64,000 bases of DNA from Aliivibrio salmonicida LFI1238 (GCF_000196495.1 NC_011313.1:744001-808000); one strand, 5' to 3'. Counted from the first letter of the stretch, positions 25,457-35,110 are shown. A program made the numbers and translations. The notes: a model not told the origin generated them from the sequence alone.

Positions 25457-25930
25457 GTGTCTAAAATCATCATCACTATTGCGCTTATCGTACTTGGTTA
25501 TATGCTGTTTCAACGTTTTGCAAGCAACCCAAAACTTGCCCAAGAAAACATCAAAATTGGTGAAGCGTTTTTAGCTGAAAATGCCACTAAAGAGGGCGTG
25601 AAGACGACAGAATCTGGACTTCAATACCTAGTACTTGAAGAAGGTACGGGCACTGAGCACCCTACAGCAAAAAGCAAAGTAAAAGTGCATTACCACGGTA
25701 CAACAATTGACGGTAATGTATTTGATAGCTCAGTAGAGCGTGGTGAGCCAATTGAATTTGGCTTAGGACAAGTAATCAAAGGTTGGACGGAAGGTGTTCA
25801 ATTGATGGTTGTTGGCCAAAAGATGCGCTTCTTTATCCCAAGTAACTTAGCTTATGGTAATCGCTCTGCAGGCTCTATCCAGCCGGGGTCAGTTCTGATT
25901 TTTGAAGTGGAATTATTAGATTTTAAATAA
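25457..25930 (+). CDS. FKBP-type peptidyl-prolyl isomerase, membrane-anchored
   Basis: This 157-residue protein has one N-terminal membrane segment (residues about 4-18), a short linker, and a complete FKBP domain (VKVHYHGTTIDGNVFDSSVERGEP, GLGQVIKGWTEGVQLM, FFIPSNLAYGNR, GSVLIFEVELLD). The catalytic aromatic residues of the family are present. It uses a GTG start preceded by AAGGAAA. The context, downstream of a DsbA-like lipoprotein on the same strand, suggests a small operon for folding of envelope proteins; that is inference. Confidence 0.88.
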   Translation: MSKIIITIALIVLGYMLFQRFASNPKLAQENIKIGEAFLAENATKEGVKTTESGLQYLVLEEGTGTEHPTAKSKVKVHYHGTTIDGNVFDSSVERGEPIEFGLGQVIKGWTEGVQLMVVGQKMRFFIPSNLAYGNRSAGSIQPGSVLIFEVELLDFK

Positions 25931-25953
25931 TCATTTCTAAGCTGAAATTATAC

Positions 25954-25984
25954 AATGGCTAATCCTTTGATTAGCCATTTTTAT
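25954..25984. terminator. Terminator between the FKBP gene and the methyltransferase gene
   Basis: AATGGCTAAT at 25954-25963 pairs with ATTAGCCATT at 25970-25979, followed by a T-run; it serves the FKBP gene on the plus strand and probably the convergent methyltransferase gene. Confidence 0.85.
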
Positions 25985-26001
25985 ATCTAAGCCATCTAAA
26001 T

Positions 26002-26667
26002 TTACTTACGCATGACTATCGTGAAGTCCTCATCGGCATAACCCGTAATTAACTGACTGTTTGGGCATAAACTTAAACAGTAATTAAACACTTGCTTAGG
26101 ATCATGAGCTTCTAATAACCGACTTTTTTTAAAGTATTTGCTATCTAACAAGTTAAAAATGGCAGCCTCTTCCGCTTTTTCATACATATCGCGTATAACT
26201 TTAGCGTGATAGGTTTTGTTTCTCGCACGATAATTTAACGAACCACTCGCCACAACAATATCGGCTACCGGTAATTTTTTAGAAGAAAAATCCCCTTTAA
26301 TAAATTCACAATTATCTTGTTGCTCAAACTGTTTCTTAGCTTGTTTAATAAAACTTGATTGTTGATCAACCCCAACATACGACTTAACACAGCAACTCAT
26401 GTCTAAAAAGGTTTTAAGATCACCATAGCCACAACCTAAATCGAGTACGCGCTTATTCTCAAAGCTCAATGCATTCGCTATCGTTTTAAAACGCAAAAAC
26501 TGAGACTCAGTTGAATTCCAACCTAAACTCCTCGCATGATCACCTGAAAATTGCTTTTGTCTTTCATCATGAAAAAAGCGAATCGTCAGTCTATCTAATA
26601 AATGCACGTTGTTACCTGCTCTGTCTTTATTTTCAGAGAGTGTACTCTTCCCGGCTTTGCTTTTCAC
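26002..26667 (-). CDS. Class I SAM-dependent methyltransferase of unknown substrate
   Basis: The 221-residue product has the SAM-binding motif VLDLGCGYGD near residue 75, the acidic loop YVGVDQQ, and an INxS-like VVASGSLNYRAR motif-IV region. The rest is not diagnostic, so substrate and pathway are unknown. No membrane segment is seen. It begins with GTG at 26665-26667; no ATG appears before the conserved part, so the exact start is uncertain. It diverges from hutC over about 100 bases but nothing links it to histidine catabolism. Confidence 0.7.
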   Translation of the reverse strand: MKSKAGKSTLSENKDRAGNNVHLLDRLTIRFFHDERQKQFSGDHARSLGWNSTESQFLRFKTIANALSFENKRVLDLGCGYGDLKTFLDMSCCVKSYVGVDQQSSFIKQAKKQFEQQDNCEFIKGDFSSKKLPVADIVVASGSLNYRARNKTYHAKVIRDMYEKAEEAAIFNLLDSKYFKKSRLLEAHDPKQVFNYCLSLCPNSQLITGYADEDFTIVMRK

Positions 26668-26775
26668 CCGCTTAACGTTACCTACACCGTATAAATTAAG
26701 AATGAATGATTATTTTCTTGTAAGTCGTTTCAAAACCTGCTTTTATTTGTATAGTCAATTTAATAAGTGAACCTG

Positions 26776-27480
26776 ATGAACCAACTTCCTCGGTACCAAC
26801 AGATCAAACAATACTTGAATGAAAAAATTCAAACCAGAGACTGGCCTGTCGGTTTTAAAATACCGACAGAGATCGAATTGGCCGATGAATTTTCAGTCAG
26901 TCGTATGACAGCAAATAAAGCGATAAAAGAATTAGTTACAGAGGGCTTATTACAACGTACTCCTCGTTTAGGCACATTTGTTTGCCATAAAAAAGCCGAA
27001 TCACCGTTAATGGAGATCCGTAATATAGCGACAGAAATCCGTAATCGAGGTCATCATTACACCAATAAAATCATTGTTCAGCAATCAATTGAAGCCAATG
27101 GTGACATCGCGCTTCAAATTGGTGTTAGAAACAATACCATTGTTTACTTTACCCAAATCGTTCATTACGAGAATAATCGACCAATTCAAATTGAAGAGCG
27201 TTGGGTGAATCCAAACTTTGCACCAAGCTATATAGAACAAGACTTTACTAAACAAACACCTAACGAGTATTTAGTCCAAACTTGCCCTTTAAGCGACATT
27301 GAGCATTCTGTTGAAGCTATCATTGCTTCTCCTCATATTGTTGAGTTACTAGACATGGATGCTTATACCCCTTGTTTATTACTTAACCGCAGAACGTGGA
27401 GCGAACATAACCTTATTAGCGTCGCTCTTTTGTACCATCCCGGAGACAGATACAAGTTAACCTCTCGTACTAAAGTATAA
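26776..27480 (+). CDS. hutC: Histidine utilisation repressor HutC (GntR family)
   Basis: HutC represses the hut operon and is released by urocanate. The 234-residue product has the GntR-type winged helix at its N-terminus (YQQIKQYLNEKIQTRDWPVGFKIPTEIELADEFSVSRMTANKAIKELVTEGLLQRTPRLGTFV) and a UTRA ligand domain with the HYENNRPIQIEERWVNP pattern. The ATG at 26776 fits the family N-terminus better than the GTG nine bases before. It is the first gene of the hut block; the sequence TTTGTATAGTCAA around 26746-26758 upstream resembles half of the operator found before hutI, so weak autoregulation is possible. Confidence 0.9.
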   Translation: MNQLPRYQQIKQYLNEKIQTRDWPVGFKIPTEIELADEFSVSRMTANKAIKELVTEGLLQRTPRLGTFVCHKKAESPLMEIRNIATEIRNRGHHYTNKIIVQQSIEANGDIALQIGVRNNTIVYFTQIVHYENNRPIQIEERWVNPNFAPSYIEQDFTKQTPNEYLVQTCPLSDIEHSVEAIIASPHIVELLDMDAYTPCLLLNRRTWSEHNLISVALLYHPGDRYKLTSRTKV

Positions 27481-27487
27481 AAAACTC

Positions 27488-27511
27488 GAAGATACTGACC
27501 GGAGTATCTTC
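27488..27511 (+). terminator. Hairpin after hutC
   Basis: GAAGATACT at 27488-27496 is exactly complementary to AGTATCTTC at 27503-27511 with a six-base loop. It is followed by TCAAATTT rather than a pure T-run, so it is a weak terminator or an mRNA-stability element separating hutC from hutIGU. Confidence 0.5.
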
Positions 27512-27605
27512 TCAAATTTAGATCTAAAATGGTCAATAATTGCTCTTTTGATCACAATTCCATTACAACCCATCTTGCCTTATCGATTAAAAACGTCTAT
27601 TTATT

Positions 27606-27615
27606 TGTATATACA
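27606..27615. promoter_or_regulatory. Probable HutC operator upstream of hutI
   Basis: The perfect palindrome TGTATATACA matches the core of known HutC operators. It lies 37 bases before the hutI ATG, where the promoter is expected. A right half-site of a CRP motif (GATCACAATT, starting at 27551) lies upstream and may reflect catabolite control, but its left half is poor. Confidence 0.6.
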
Positions 27616-27652
27616 TATTAACTTATCCGTTAATTTACATAGGCAGATACTC

Positions 27653-28876
27653 ATGGATAGAATTTTTACGAATCTTAACCTAGTCACAATGAAGACAGAT
27701 CTGTCTACGCCAAATGATGGCTATCAAATTATCCAAGATGCAATGATAGGCGTGACGAATGGAAAAGTTGAATACGTTGGACACTCCTGCCCCGAGATAT
27801 TTCACGGTCATCCTGATGTTATTGATTGTGGTAATGCTTTAGTCACTCCGGGTTTCATTGATTGCCACACTCACCTTATCTTTGCCGGTAATCGAGCGAA
27901 TGAATTTGAACAACGCTTACAAGGTGTTCCTTACCAAGACATCGCACGGCAAGGTGGCGGTATTTTATCCACCGTCAACGCGACTCGACAGGCCAGTGAA
28001 GATGAATTGTACCATTTGGCCGTTCAACGCTTAGAAGGACTTAAACGTGACGGCGTCACTACTGTCGAAATTAAATCGGGTTATGGCTTAACACTTTATG
28101 ATGAGCTAAAAATGCTCCGAGTCGCCAAACGTATTGCTAAATTACCAGATATGAAAGTCTCCTCTACCTTATTGGCAGCGCACGCTCTTCCTCCTGAATA
28201 CAAAGACAAGCCTGACGATTACATCACCTTAATTTGTGACTCAATCATTCCTACGGTAGCCGAACAAAAGTTAGCGGATCACGTTGATGTATTTTGTGAA
28301 GGGATTGGATTTTCTGTAGAACAATGCCAACGTGTTTTCGATGCTGCGTTAACACATGAATTAGGCATAAAAGGACACACTGAACAGTTATCAAACCTAG
28401 GTGGCAGCGCCTTAGCCGCCTCAATGGGCGCAGACTCGGTTGATCATATTGAATACCTTGATGAAGATGGGGTTAAGTCTTTAGCTAAACATAATACCGT
28501 TGCCACGCTTCTTCCCGGTGCATTTTACTTTTTGCGAGAAACACAACTGCCACCCATCGACTTATTACGTAAACACCATGTGCCAATGGCGATTTCGACA
28601 GACTTTAACCCCGGCACGTCTCCAATCGCCTCTTTACGGATGATGATGAACATGGCTTGCACCTTGTTCAGATTAACCCCAGAAGAAGCTCTGCGCGGTG
28701 TTACCTGCAATGCAGCTCAAGCCCTTGGCTTACAAAGCTCTCGTGGACAAATCTCTGTCGGCATGGAGGCTGACTTTGCATTGTGGCAATTGGATTCACC
28801 CGCCGAGCTCTCTTATCGCTTAGGCGTTCCTGATCTTATTGCCAGAGTGGTTGATGGTGATGTTTTTTATAATTAA
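27653..28876 (+). CDS. hutI: Imidazolonepropionase
   Basis: HutI hydrolyses 4-imidazolone-5-propionate to N-formimino-L-glutamate, the third step of histidine breakdown. The 407-residue product is an amidohydrolase with the metal motif PGFIDCHTHLIFAGNRANEFEQRLQG, the GHTEQLSNLGG His, and ISTDFNPGTSP with the catalytic Asp. The ATG at 27653 matches the family start; the reading frame is open further upstream but crosses the operator. It ends eight bases before hutG, so both are co-translated. Confidence 0.95.
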   Translation: MDRIFTNLNLVTMKTDLSTPNDGYQIIQDAMIGVTNGKVEYVGHSCPEIFHGHPDVIDCGNALVTPGFIDCHTHLIFAGNRANEFEQRLQGVPYQDIARQGGGILSTVNATRQASEDELYHLAVQRLEGLKRDGVTTVEIKSGYGLTLYDELKMLRVAKRIAKLPDMKVSSTLLAAHALPPEYKDKPDDYITLICDSIIPTVAEQKLADHVDVFCEGIGFSVEQCQRVFDAALTHELGIKGHTEQLSNLGGSALAASMGADSVDHIEYLDEDGVKSLAKHNTVATLLPGAFYFLRETQLPPIDLLRKHHVPMAISTDFNPGTSPIASLRMMMNMACTLFRLTPEEALRGVTCNAAQALGLQSSRGQISVGMEADFALWQLDSPAELSYRLGVPDLIARVVDGDVFYN

Positions 28877-28884
28877 GGGAAGTC

Positions 28885-29919
28885 ATGAAAGATAATCATA
28901 CGATTGATATGTCCGTTTGGCACGGCAGAGTTGATTCCGAAGATGGCGAACTCGGTTTACGTTGGCATCAAAAAATAACCCCTTTAACTCACTCATCTCA
29001 CAATGGGATCACTCTTATTGGCTTTGCGTGTGACGAAGGTGTTTCTCGCAACAAAGGTCGTGTTGGTGCTTATTTTGCACCGCAAGCGATCCGCCGTGCA
29101 TTAGCGAATCTCGCTTGGCACCATCAAGACTCTGTTTTTGATGGCGGTGACGTATATTGTGATGACGACAATCTTGAGTTAGCGCAGCAACAACTTGGTG
29201 ACTCGGTTGAACACGCCCTGTCCAATCAACAGCAAGTCATTGTTTTTGGTGGTGGTCATGAAGTGGCATGGGGATCATTCCAAGGGCTTGCGCGTTATTT
29301 AAAACAAAAGAGAACGCCTGAAGAGGATAAACCACCGCGCATTGGGATCATTAATTTTGATGCCCATTTTGATCTAAGAAATCCGCCAGCATCGAATGAC
29401 AAGTCAGATCAATTATCGCATCAACGTATTGGTAGCTCTGGTACTCCCTTTCATCAAATCGCTCAATATTGTGACGCTAACGATTGGCCATTTAATTATG
29501 CCTGTTTAGGGCTAAATCGTGGCAGTAATACACAAGCCCTTTATCAAAAAGCAGACGAGCTTGGTGTGCTTTATTTTGATGATACCGAATTAACCCATTC
29601 TAATTTATCTCATGTTAAGCAGGTGTTAACTGACTTTATCGCGAACAACGATTACCTCTACCTCACTATCGACATTGATGTTTTTCCTGCCTCAATCGCC
29701 CCAGGGGTTAGTGCGCCGGCGGTGAGAGGTTTGCCATTCGAGATTATAGAATCGCTTATTGTCGATATTTTATCGGCTTCAACTCATAAAGGTCGATCTA
29801 AATTACGTTTGGCTGAACTCGCCGAATACAACCCAAACTTTGACATTGATAATCAAACCGCACGCTTAGCCGCAAGGTTAGCTTGGACTATCGCCCGTGG
29901 CATGAAAACCAACAAATAA
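28885..29919 (+). CDS. hutG: Formimidoylglutamase
   Basis: HutG splits N-formimino-glutamate into glutamate and formamide. The 344-residue product belongs to the arginase/ureohydrolase superfamily, with manganese-binding motifs GGGHEVAWG, NFDAHFDLR and the SIDIDVFPAS-like stretch (LTIDIDVFPASIAPG). Length is normal for the HutG group. It sits between hutI and hutU on the same strand. Confidence 0.94.
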   Translation: MKDNHTIDMSVWHGRVDSEDGELGLRWHQKITPLTHSSHNGITLIGFACDEGVSRNKGRVGAYFAPQAIRRALANLAWHHQDSVFDGGDVYCDDDNLELAQQQLGDSVEHALSNQQQVIVFGGGHEVAWGSFQGLARYLKQKRTPEEDKPPRIGIINFDAHFDLRNPPASNDKSDQLSHQRIGSSGTPFHQIAQYCDANDWPFNYACLGLNRGSNTQALYQKADELGVLYFDDTELTHSNLSHVKQVLTDFIANNDYLYLTIDIDVFPASIAPGVSAPAVRGLPFEIIESLIVDILSASTHKGRSKLRLAELAEYNPNFDIDNQTARLAARLAWTIARGMKTNK

Positions 29920-29952
29920 TGGCCTCGGCCTATCACAGCAAGGAGAGCAATA

Positions 29953-31647
29953 ATGACACACACCTCATCGTCTAATCCTCGACTAGATGAATCTCGGACT
30001 ATTATCGCGCCAACAGGCACTGCATTAACGGCGAAATCTTGGTTAACCGAAGCCCCACTTCGTATGTTAATGAATAACTTACATCCAGACGTCGCTGAAC
30101 ACCCTCATGCGTTAGTGGTATATGGTGGTATTGGTCGTGCAGCACGAAATTGGCAATGTTACGACAAGATTGTAGAAGTGCTAACCCGCCTTGAAGACGA
30201 TGAAACCTTGCTAGTGCAATCAGGAAAACCTGTCGGTGTATTTAAAACCCACACCAATGCGCCGCGTGTCCTCATTGCAAATTCAAATATTGTGCCTCAC
30301 TGGGCAAATTGGGAGCATTTTAACGAGCTCGATAAACAAGGCTTGATGATGTATGGCCAAATGACGGCTGGCAGTTGGATCTACATTGGATCTCAAGGCA
30401 TTGTTCAAGGCACTTACGAAACGTTTGTTGCTATGGCTCGTCAGCACTTTGATGGTAAAGCCGCAGGTCGATGGGTATTAACTGGCGGCCTTGGTGGTAT
30501 GGGTGGCGCGCAACCTCTCGCAGCAACCATGGCTGGGTTTTCAATGCTTGCTGTTGAGTGTGATGAATCACGTATCGATTATCGCTTACGCACAGGTTAT
30601 GTGGATCGCAAAGCCACCACATTAGACGAAGCATTGGCAATAATAGAAGAATCAAAACAGTCTGGTACACCCGTGTCTGTTGGCTTATTAGGTAATGCCG
30701 CCGATGTGTATGCCGATATCGTTCAACGCGGTATTGTGCCGGATATTACCACCGACCAAACGTCCGCTCATGATCCCCTCAATGGCTACTTACCGCAAGG
30801 TTGGTCAATGGAACAGGCGGCAGAAATGCGCTTAAAAGACGAACCTGCAGTCGTTATCGCAGCTAAAAAGTCCATGGCGATTCAAGTCCAAGCTATGCTT
30901 GATTTACAGAAATCAGGATCAGCAACGGTAGATTATGGTAACAACATTCGTCAAATGGCATTAGAAGAAGGCGTGGCTAATGCGTTTGATTTCCCAGGAT
31001 TTGTGCCTGCTTATATTCGTCCGCTTTTTTGTGAAGGCATCGGGCCTTTCCGTTGGGCGGCACTTTCTGGCGATCCAGAAGACATCTACAAAACCGATCA
31101 AAAAGTAAAAGAACTTATTCCTGACAATCCGCATTTGCACAATTGGCTTGATATGGCGCGTGAACGTATCCAGTTCCAAGGATTACCGGCTCGTATTTGT
31201 TGGGTTGGCTTAAAAGATCGTGCTCGTCTCGGTAAAGCTTTCAACGAAATGGTAAAAAATGGAGAATTAAAAGCACCGATTGTCATTGGTCGAGATCATC
31301 TTGACTCAGGTTCTGTTGCCAGTCCAAACCGTGAAACAGAAGGTATGATGGATGGCTCTGATGCCGTATCCGATTGGCCACTGCTAAACGCCCTACTTAA
31401 CACCGCATCGGGTGCGACTTGGGTATCGCTTCATCATGGTGGTGGCGTTGGCATGGGATTCTCTCAACATTCAGGCATGGTTATTGTTTGTGATGGTACC
31501 GATGACGCAGCAGAACGAGTTGGCCGAGTCCTACATAATGACCCAGCAACAGGGGTTATGCGCCATGCGGATGCGGGTTATGACATCGCAATCAATTGTG
31601 CTAAAGAACAAAACTTAGATTTACCAATGCTATCTGAACCAAAATAA
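29953..31647 (+). CDS. hutU: Urocanate hydratase
   Basis: HutU converts urocanate to 4-imidazolone-5-propionate using tightly bound NAD. The 564-residue product carries the family blocks VYGGIGRAARNW, GQMTAGSWIYIGSQGIVQGTYET, GGLGGMGGAQPLAATMAG and DQTSAHDPLNGYLPQG, and the active-site Cys lies in the RIDYRLRTGY to YGNNIRQ region of a full-length enzyme. It is preceded by AAGGAGAG 33 bases after hutG. No lesion is seen. Confidence 0.96.
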   Translation: MTHTSSSNPRLDESRTIIAPTGTALTAKSWLTEAPLRMLMNNLHPDVAEHPHALVVYGGIGRAARNWQCYDKIVEVLTRLEDDETLLVQSGKPVGVFKTHTNAPRVLIANSNIVPHWANWEHFNELDKQGLMMYGQMTAGSWIYIGSQGIVQGTYETFVAMARQHFDGKAAGRWVLTGGLGGMGGAQPLAATMAGFSMLAVECDESRIDYRLRTGYVDRKATTLDEALAIIEESKQSGTPVSVGLLGNAADVYADIVQRGIVPDITTDQTSAHDPLNGYLPQGWSMEQAAEMRLKDEPAVVIAAKKSMAIQVQAMLDLQKSGSATVDYGNNIRQMALEEGVANAFDFPGFVPAYIRPLFCEGIGPFRWAALSGDPEDIYKTDQKVKELIPDNPHLHNWLDMARERIQFQGLPARICWVGLKDRARLGKAFNEMVKNGELKAPIVIGRDHLDSGSVASPNRETEGMMDGSDAVSDWPLLNALLNTASGATWVSLHHGGGVGMGFSQHSGMVIVCDGTDDAAERVGRVLHNDPATGVMRHADAGYDIAINCAKEQNLDLPMLSEPK

Positions 31648-31684
31648 GTAGCAATAAACCCTACATTAAAAATAATTATAAAGA

Positions 31685-31712
31685 ATACCAACCTAGCTGC
31701 ACGAGTTGGTAT
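31685..31712 (+). repeat. Hairpin between hutU and hutH
   Basis: ATACCAAC at 31685-31692 pairs with GTTGGTAT at 31705-31712 in the 89-base gap before hutH. No T-run follows. It might set the relative level of hutH mRNA or be an operator; neither can be decided from the sequence. Confidence 0.4.
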
Positions 31713-31736
31713 CACAACCATAACGAGAAACGAACT

Positions 31737-33269
31737 ATGTATTCATTAGAAATTATTCCAGGCAAGTTATCTCTAAAACAGTTACGTGAAGTTAGCCGTC
31801 ACCCTACTCAACTTTCACTTCATCCAGACGCTTTACCCGATATGATCACCAGTGCCGAGGTGGTGGCTCAAGTGATCCGAGACGGTAAAACCGTTTATGG
31901 CATTAATACCGGGTTTGGGTTGCTCGCCAATACCTGTATTGCAGAAGAAGATCTAGAAACACTGCAACGCAGTATTGTTCTGTCGCATGCTGCGGGTATT
32001 GGTCAATTCATGGACGACGCAACCGTTCGGTTAATGATTGTCCTAAAAGTAAACAGCCTTTCTCGCGGATACTCAGGCATTCGTCCACTGGTAGTAAACG
32101 CATTAATTCAATTAGTTAACTCTGAGGTGTATCCCTGCATTCCTAAAAAGGGGTCTGTTGGTGCCTCTGGCGATCTTGCTCCTTTAGCTCACATGAGTAC
32201 CGTTTTATTGGGCGAAGGTGAAGCCCGTTATAAAGGCGAAGTGATTTCAGGTCAAAGAGCCTTAGAAATCGCAAAGTTAGATCCAATAACACTCGCACCA
32301 AAAGAAGGATTAGCGCTACTGAACGGAACTCAAGCCTCTACTGCATTTGCTCTAGAAGGTTTATTCGCTGCCGAAGATTTATATGCTGCCGCAACGGTCT
32401 GTGGTGCAATGACGGTTGAAGCCGCATTAGGCAGCCGTAAACCGTTTGACTCAAGAATTCATCGTGTTCGTGGGCATCGTAGTCAAATGGACGCCGCATT
32501 AGGCTATCGTCATTTATTAGCACAAAACAGTGAAATAGGCTTATCACACCAATGCTGTGAACGAGTACAAGATCCCTATTCACTGCGTTGTCAGCCTCAA
32601 GTGATGGGCGCGTGTTTACAACAGATCAGAAACTCTGCCGATACATTAGAGATAGAATCAAACTCCGTATCGGACAATCCTTTAGTATTCGCAGAAGATG
32701 GCGATATTATCTCTGGCGGTAACTTTCATGCAGAGCCTATCGCAATGGCTGCGGATAATCTAGCGTTAGCCATTGCAGAAATTGGCAGTTTGTCTGAACG
32801 TCGAATGGCACTGCTTATTGACAGTGGATTAAGTAAATTACCGCCATTTTTAGTGGATAACGGCGGAGTAAACTCAGGTTTTATGATCGCGCAAGTCACC
32901 GCAGCGGCATTAGCCAGTGAAAACAAAAGTCTTGCTCACCCTGCTTCTGTTGATAGTTTACCAACGTCTGCAAACCAAGAAGATCACGTATCAATGGCAA
33001 CCTTTGCAGCCCGTCGTTTAGGGGATATGGCCGAAAATACACGCGGGATATTAGCCGTCGAACTGCTCGCTTCGGCTCAAGGGTTAGATTTCAGAGCTCC
33101 AAACAAAAGCTCAGAAAAAATAGAACAAGCAAAAGCTATGCTGCGTGAACGTGTCGATTTTTATGACAAAGACCGTTATTTCGCACCAGACATTGCCAAA
33201 GCAAACGCCCTATTGCTAGAGGCGACATACAATCAACTAATGCCTGAATCATTATTGCCAAGTATTTGA
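31737..33269 (+). CDS. hutH: Histidine ammonia-lyase
   Basis: HutH removes ammonia from L-histidine to form urocanate, the first step of the pathway and the source of the HutC inducer. The 510-residue product has the Ala-Ser-Gly triplet that forms the MIO prosthetic group in GSVGASGDLAPLAHMS, the YGINTGFG motif near residue 53 and the QEDHVSM and NFHAEP blocks. It is the last hut gene, 89 bases after hutU, and is followed by a strong terminator. Confidence 0.96.
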   Translation: MYSLEIIPGKLSLKQLREVSRHPTQLSLHPDALPDMITSAEVVAQVIRDGKTVYGINTGFGLLANTCIAEEDLETLQRSIVLSHAAGIGQFMDDATVRLMIVLKVNSLSRGYSGIRPLVVNALIQLVNSEVYPCIPKKGSVGASGDLAPLAHMSTVLLGEGEARYKGEVISGQRALEIAKLDPITLAPKEGLALLNGTQASTAFALEGLFAAEDLYAAATVCGAMTVEAALGSRKPFDSRIHRVRGHRSQMDAALGYRHLLAQNSEIGLSHQCCERVQDPYSLRCQPQVMGACLQQIRNSADTLEIESNSVSDNPLVFAEDGDIISGGNFHAEPIAMAADNLALAIAEIGSLSERRMALLIDSGLSKLPPFLVDNGGVNSGFMIAQVTAAALASENKSLAHPASVDSLPTSANQEDHVSMATFAARRLGDMAENTRGILAVELLASAQGLDFRAPNKSSEKIEQAKAMLRERVDFYDKDRYFAPDIAKANALLLEATYNQLMPESLLPSI

Positions 33270-33292
33270 TTTTATAAATAACAGATAAACTT

Positions 33293-33338
33293 AGCCCTTA
33301 TTTAAACCGAAGTCGATTCGCTAATAAGGGCTTTTTTC
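33293..33338 (+). terminator. Terminator of the hut operon
   Basis: AGCCCTTATT at 33293-33302 pairs with AATAAGGGCT at 33323-33332, followed by six T. This is a strong intrinsic terminator after hutH. Confidence 0.9.
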
Positions 33339-33418
33339 TACTATCTTATTTTTGAATTTGTGTCTTGCTCTATAATCAGTACAATGACCAATCAATACTT
33401 ACTGAGCACCTCATAACC

Positions 33419-34737
33419 ATGCCAACCCCTTCTCTTTCAAAACAGCTTTTTCAAATGACATGGCCAATGATGTTTGGTGTACTTTCCTTAATGAGTTTTC
33501 AATTAGTCGACAGTGCCTTCATTGGACAACTAGGTATTCTTCCTCTTGCTGCTCAAGGGTTTACCATGCCATTACAAATGGTGATTATTGGTCTGCAAGT
33601 TGGGTTAGGCATAGCAACGACAGCCGTTATTGCCCGAGTTCTTGGCGCCCAACAACCTCAAAAAGCAAAACAATTAGGTGGATTAGTCATAATTCTGGGT
33701 GCCGTAATGGTATTCACTATGTGCTTGGTTATTTGGTTTTCTCGTGGGCCTATTCTCTCGTTGCTTGGAGCACAAGCCGATGTTTTCCCCGTTATTGATA
33801 GCTACTGGCCGGTTTGGTTAGCAAGCTGTTGGACAGGCGCCATGATTTACTTTGCTTACAGTGTGTGTAGAGCAAATGGAGACACCAAGTTACCCGGTTT
33901 AATGATGGTAATTACCAGTATATTAAACATGATTTTAGACCCTATTTTTATTTTTCATTTTGATCTTGGGTTAAACGGCGCGGCGTGGGCAACGATCCTT
34001 TCTTTCAGTATTGGCTTTTGTATTATTCTTCCTTCTATTTTCAAACGTCATTGGATTTCTTTTTCTTGGCATGATCTGCCAATCGCTCAATCGCTCAATC
34101 GATTAAAGAATTGAATGCTGTTATGTCACCCGCGATGATGAGCCAATTATTGCCACCACTCTCTTCACTGATGGCGACTAAAATCATTGCAGGATTTGGC
34201 GCAGCGGCGGTTGCTGGTTGGGCAATGGCTTCTCGTATCGAATTTTTTGCTATTGTTGTTGTACTTGCGTTAACCATGTCGATTCCACCAATGGTCGGAA
34301 AGATGCTAGGCGCTAAACAGTTCGATGATATTCAAAAGCTGATCCGTATTGCCGCTAAGTTTGTATTAACGTGGCAGATCGGCCTTGCTATCTTGTTATT
34401 CATAGTAGCCAAGCCGTTAGCAAACCTATTAAGCACCGACAGTAATGTCATCAGCGTTATTCAGGCCTATCTTATGTGGGTTCCGATCAGCCTCAGCTCT
34501 TTAGGTATCTGTATGTTGATGGTGTCTGTTTGTAATGCGCTTGGGGTTTCAATGAGAGCGTTAACCATTTCTATACTGCGACTTTTTGCCTGTTTCTTAC
34601 CGATGATATGGCTAGGTTCAACCTTGTTTGGTTTGCATGGTGTATTCATGGGTGCATTAGTGGGTAATACGATGGCAGGAATAATGGCGTGGATAATGTA
34701 CAATAAAGCCGTTCATAACCTTCAAAAGAAAACATAA
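33419..34737 (+). pseudogene. MATE-family efflux pump, frameshifted by an 8-bp tandem duplication
   Basis: Two frames together form one MATE transporter of about 436 residues: the first (33419-34114) holds the N-terminal six membrane helices (SKQLFQMTWPMMFGVLSLMSFQLVDSAFIGQLG), the second (from about 34100) holds helices seven to twelve. The break is at 34088-34103, where CTCAATCG occurs twice in tandem. Removing one copy gives a continuous reading IAQS-IKELNAVMSPAMMSQLLPPLSSLM, typical of the family. The lesion therefore looks like a real slippage event, not a base-call error. MATE pumps export drugs and cationic dyes using Na+ or H+; a half-length product is unlikely to work. Confidence 0.88.
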
Positions 34738-34753
34738 CCGCTAAGGACAGAGA

Positions 34754-35005
34754 ATGACCACCATTACGATACCAAAAAATAAACGAGATGAATTAATTCA
34801 CAAATTTCAAGGCTATTTTGAACAAGAACTCGATATGGAATTAGGTCAGTTTGATGGTGAGTTTTTGTTAGATTTTATTATCAAACAAACTGGCCCTGTG
34901 TTTTATAATCAAGGCTTAGCGGATGCTCAAACAATTATCGAGCGTAAAACACAAGATATTGCTGATGAAATATACGAAATAGAGATGGCAGAAGAGTTAA
35001 ATTAA
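34754..35005 (+). CDS. DUF2164 family protein
   Basis: The 83-residue product begins TITIPKNKRDELIHKFQGYFEQELDMELGQFDGEFLLDFII and continues with GPVFYNQGLADAQTII, a pattern I recognise as DUF2164. The protein is small, acidic and cytoplasmic. It starts 17 bases after the broken MATE gene and was probably its operon partner. Function is unknown. Confidence 0.75.
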   Translation: MTTITIPKNKRDELIHKFQGYFEQELDMELGQFDGEFLLDFIIKQTGPVFYNQGLADAQTIIERKTQDIADEIYEIEMAEELN

Positions 35006-35110
35006 TTCAGAATAAAACAGAAGCAGTAAAGATTGAGTCTTGAGTCATAAAACTATAAGGGCACCACCAAATACAATGGTACCCATCATTATTGAAATCG
35101 CAGTGGAAAC

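Noticed and set aside
35012..35110. Short hydrophobic frame (VSTAISIMMGTIVFGGALIVL) on the minus strand after the hydrolase gene
   Set aside because: It lacks an upstream start codon and a ribosome site and directly follows the hydrolase stop. It resembles a membrane helix but is too short to assign.
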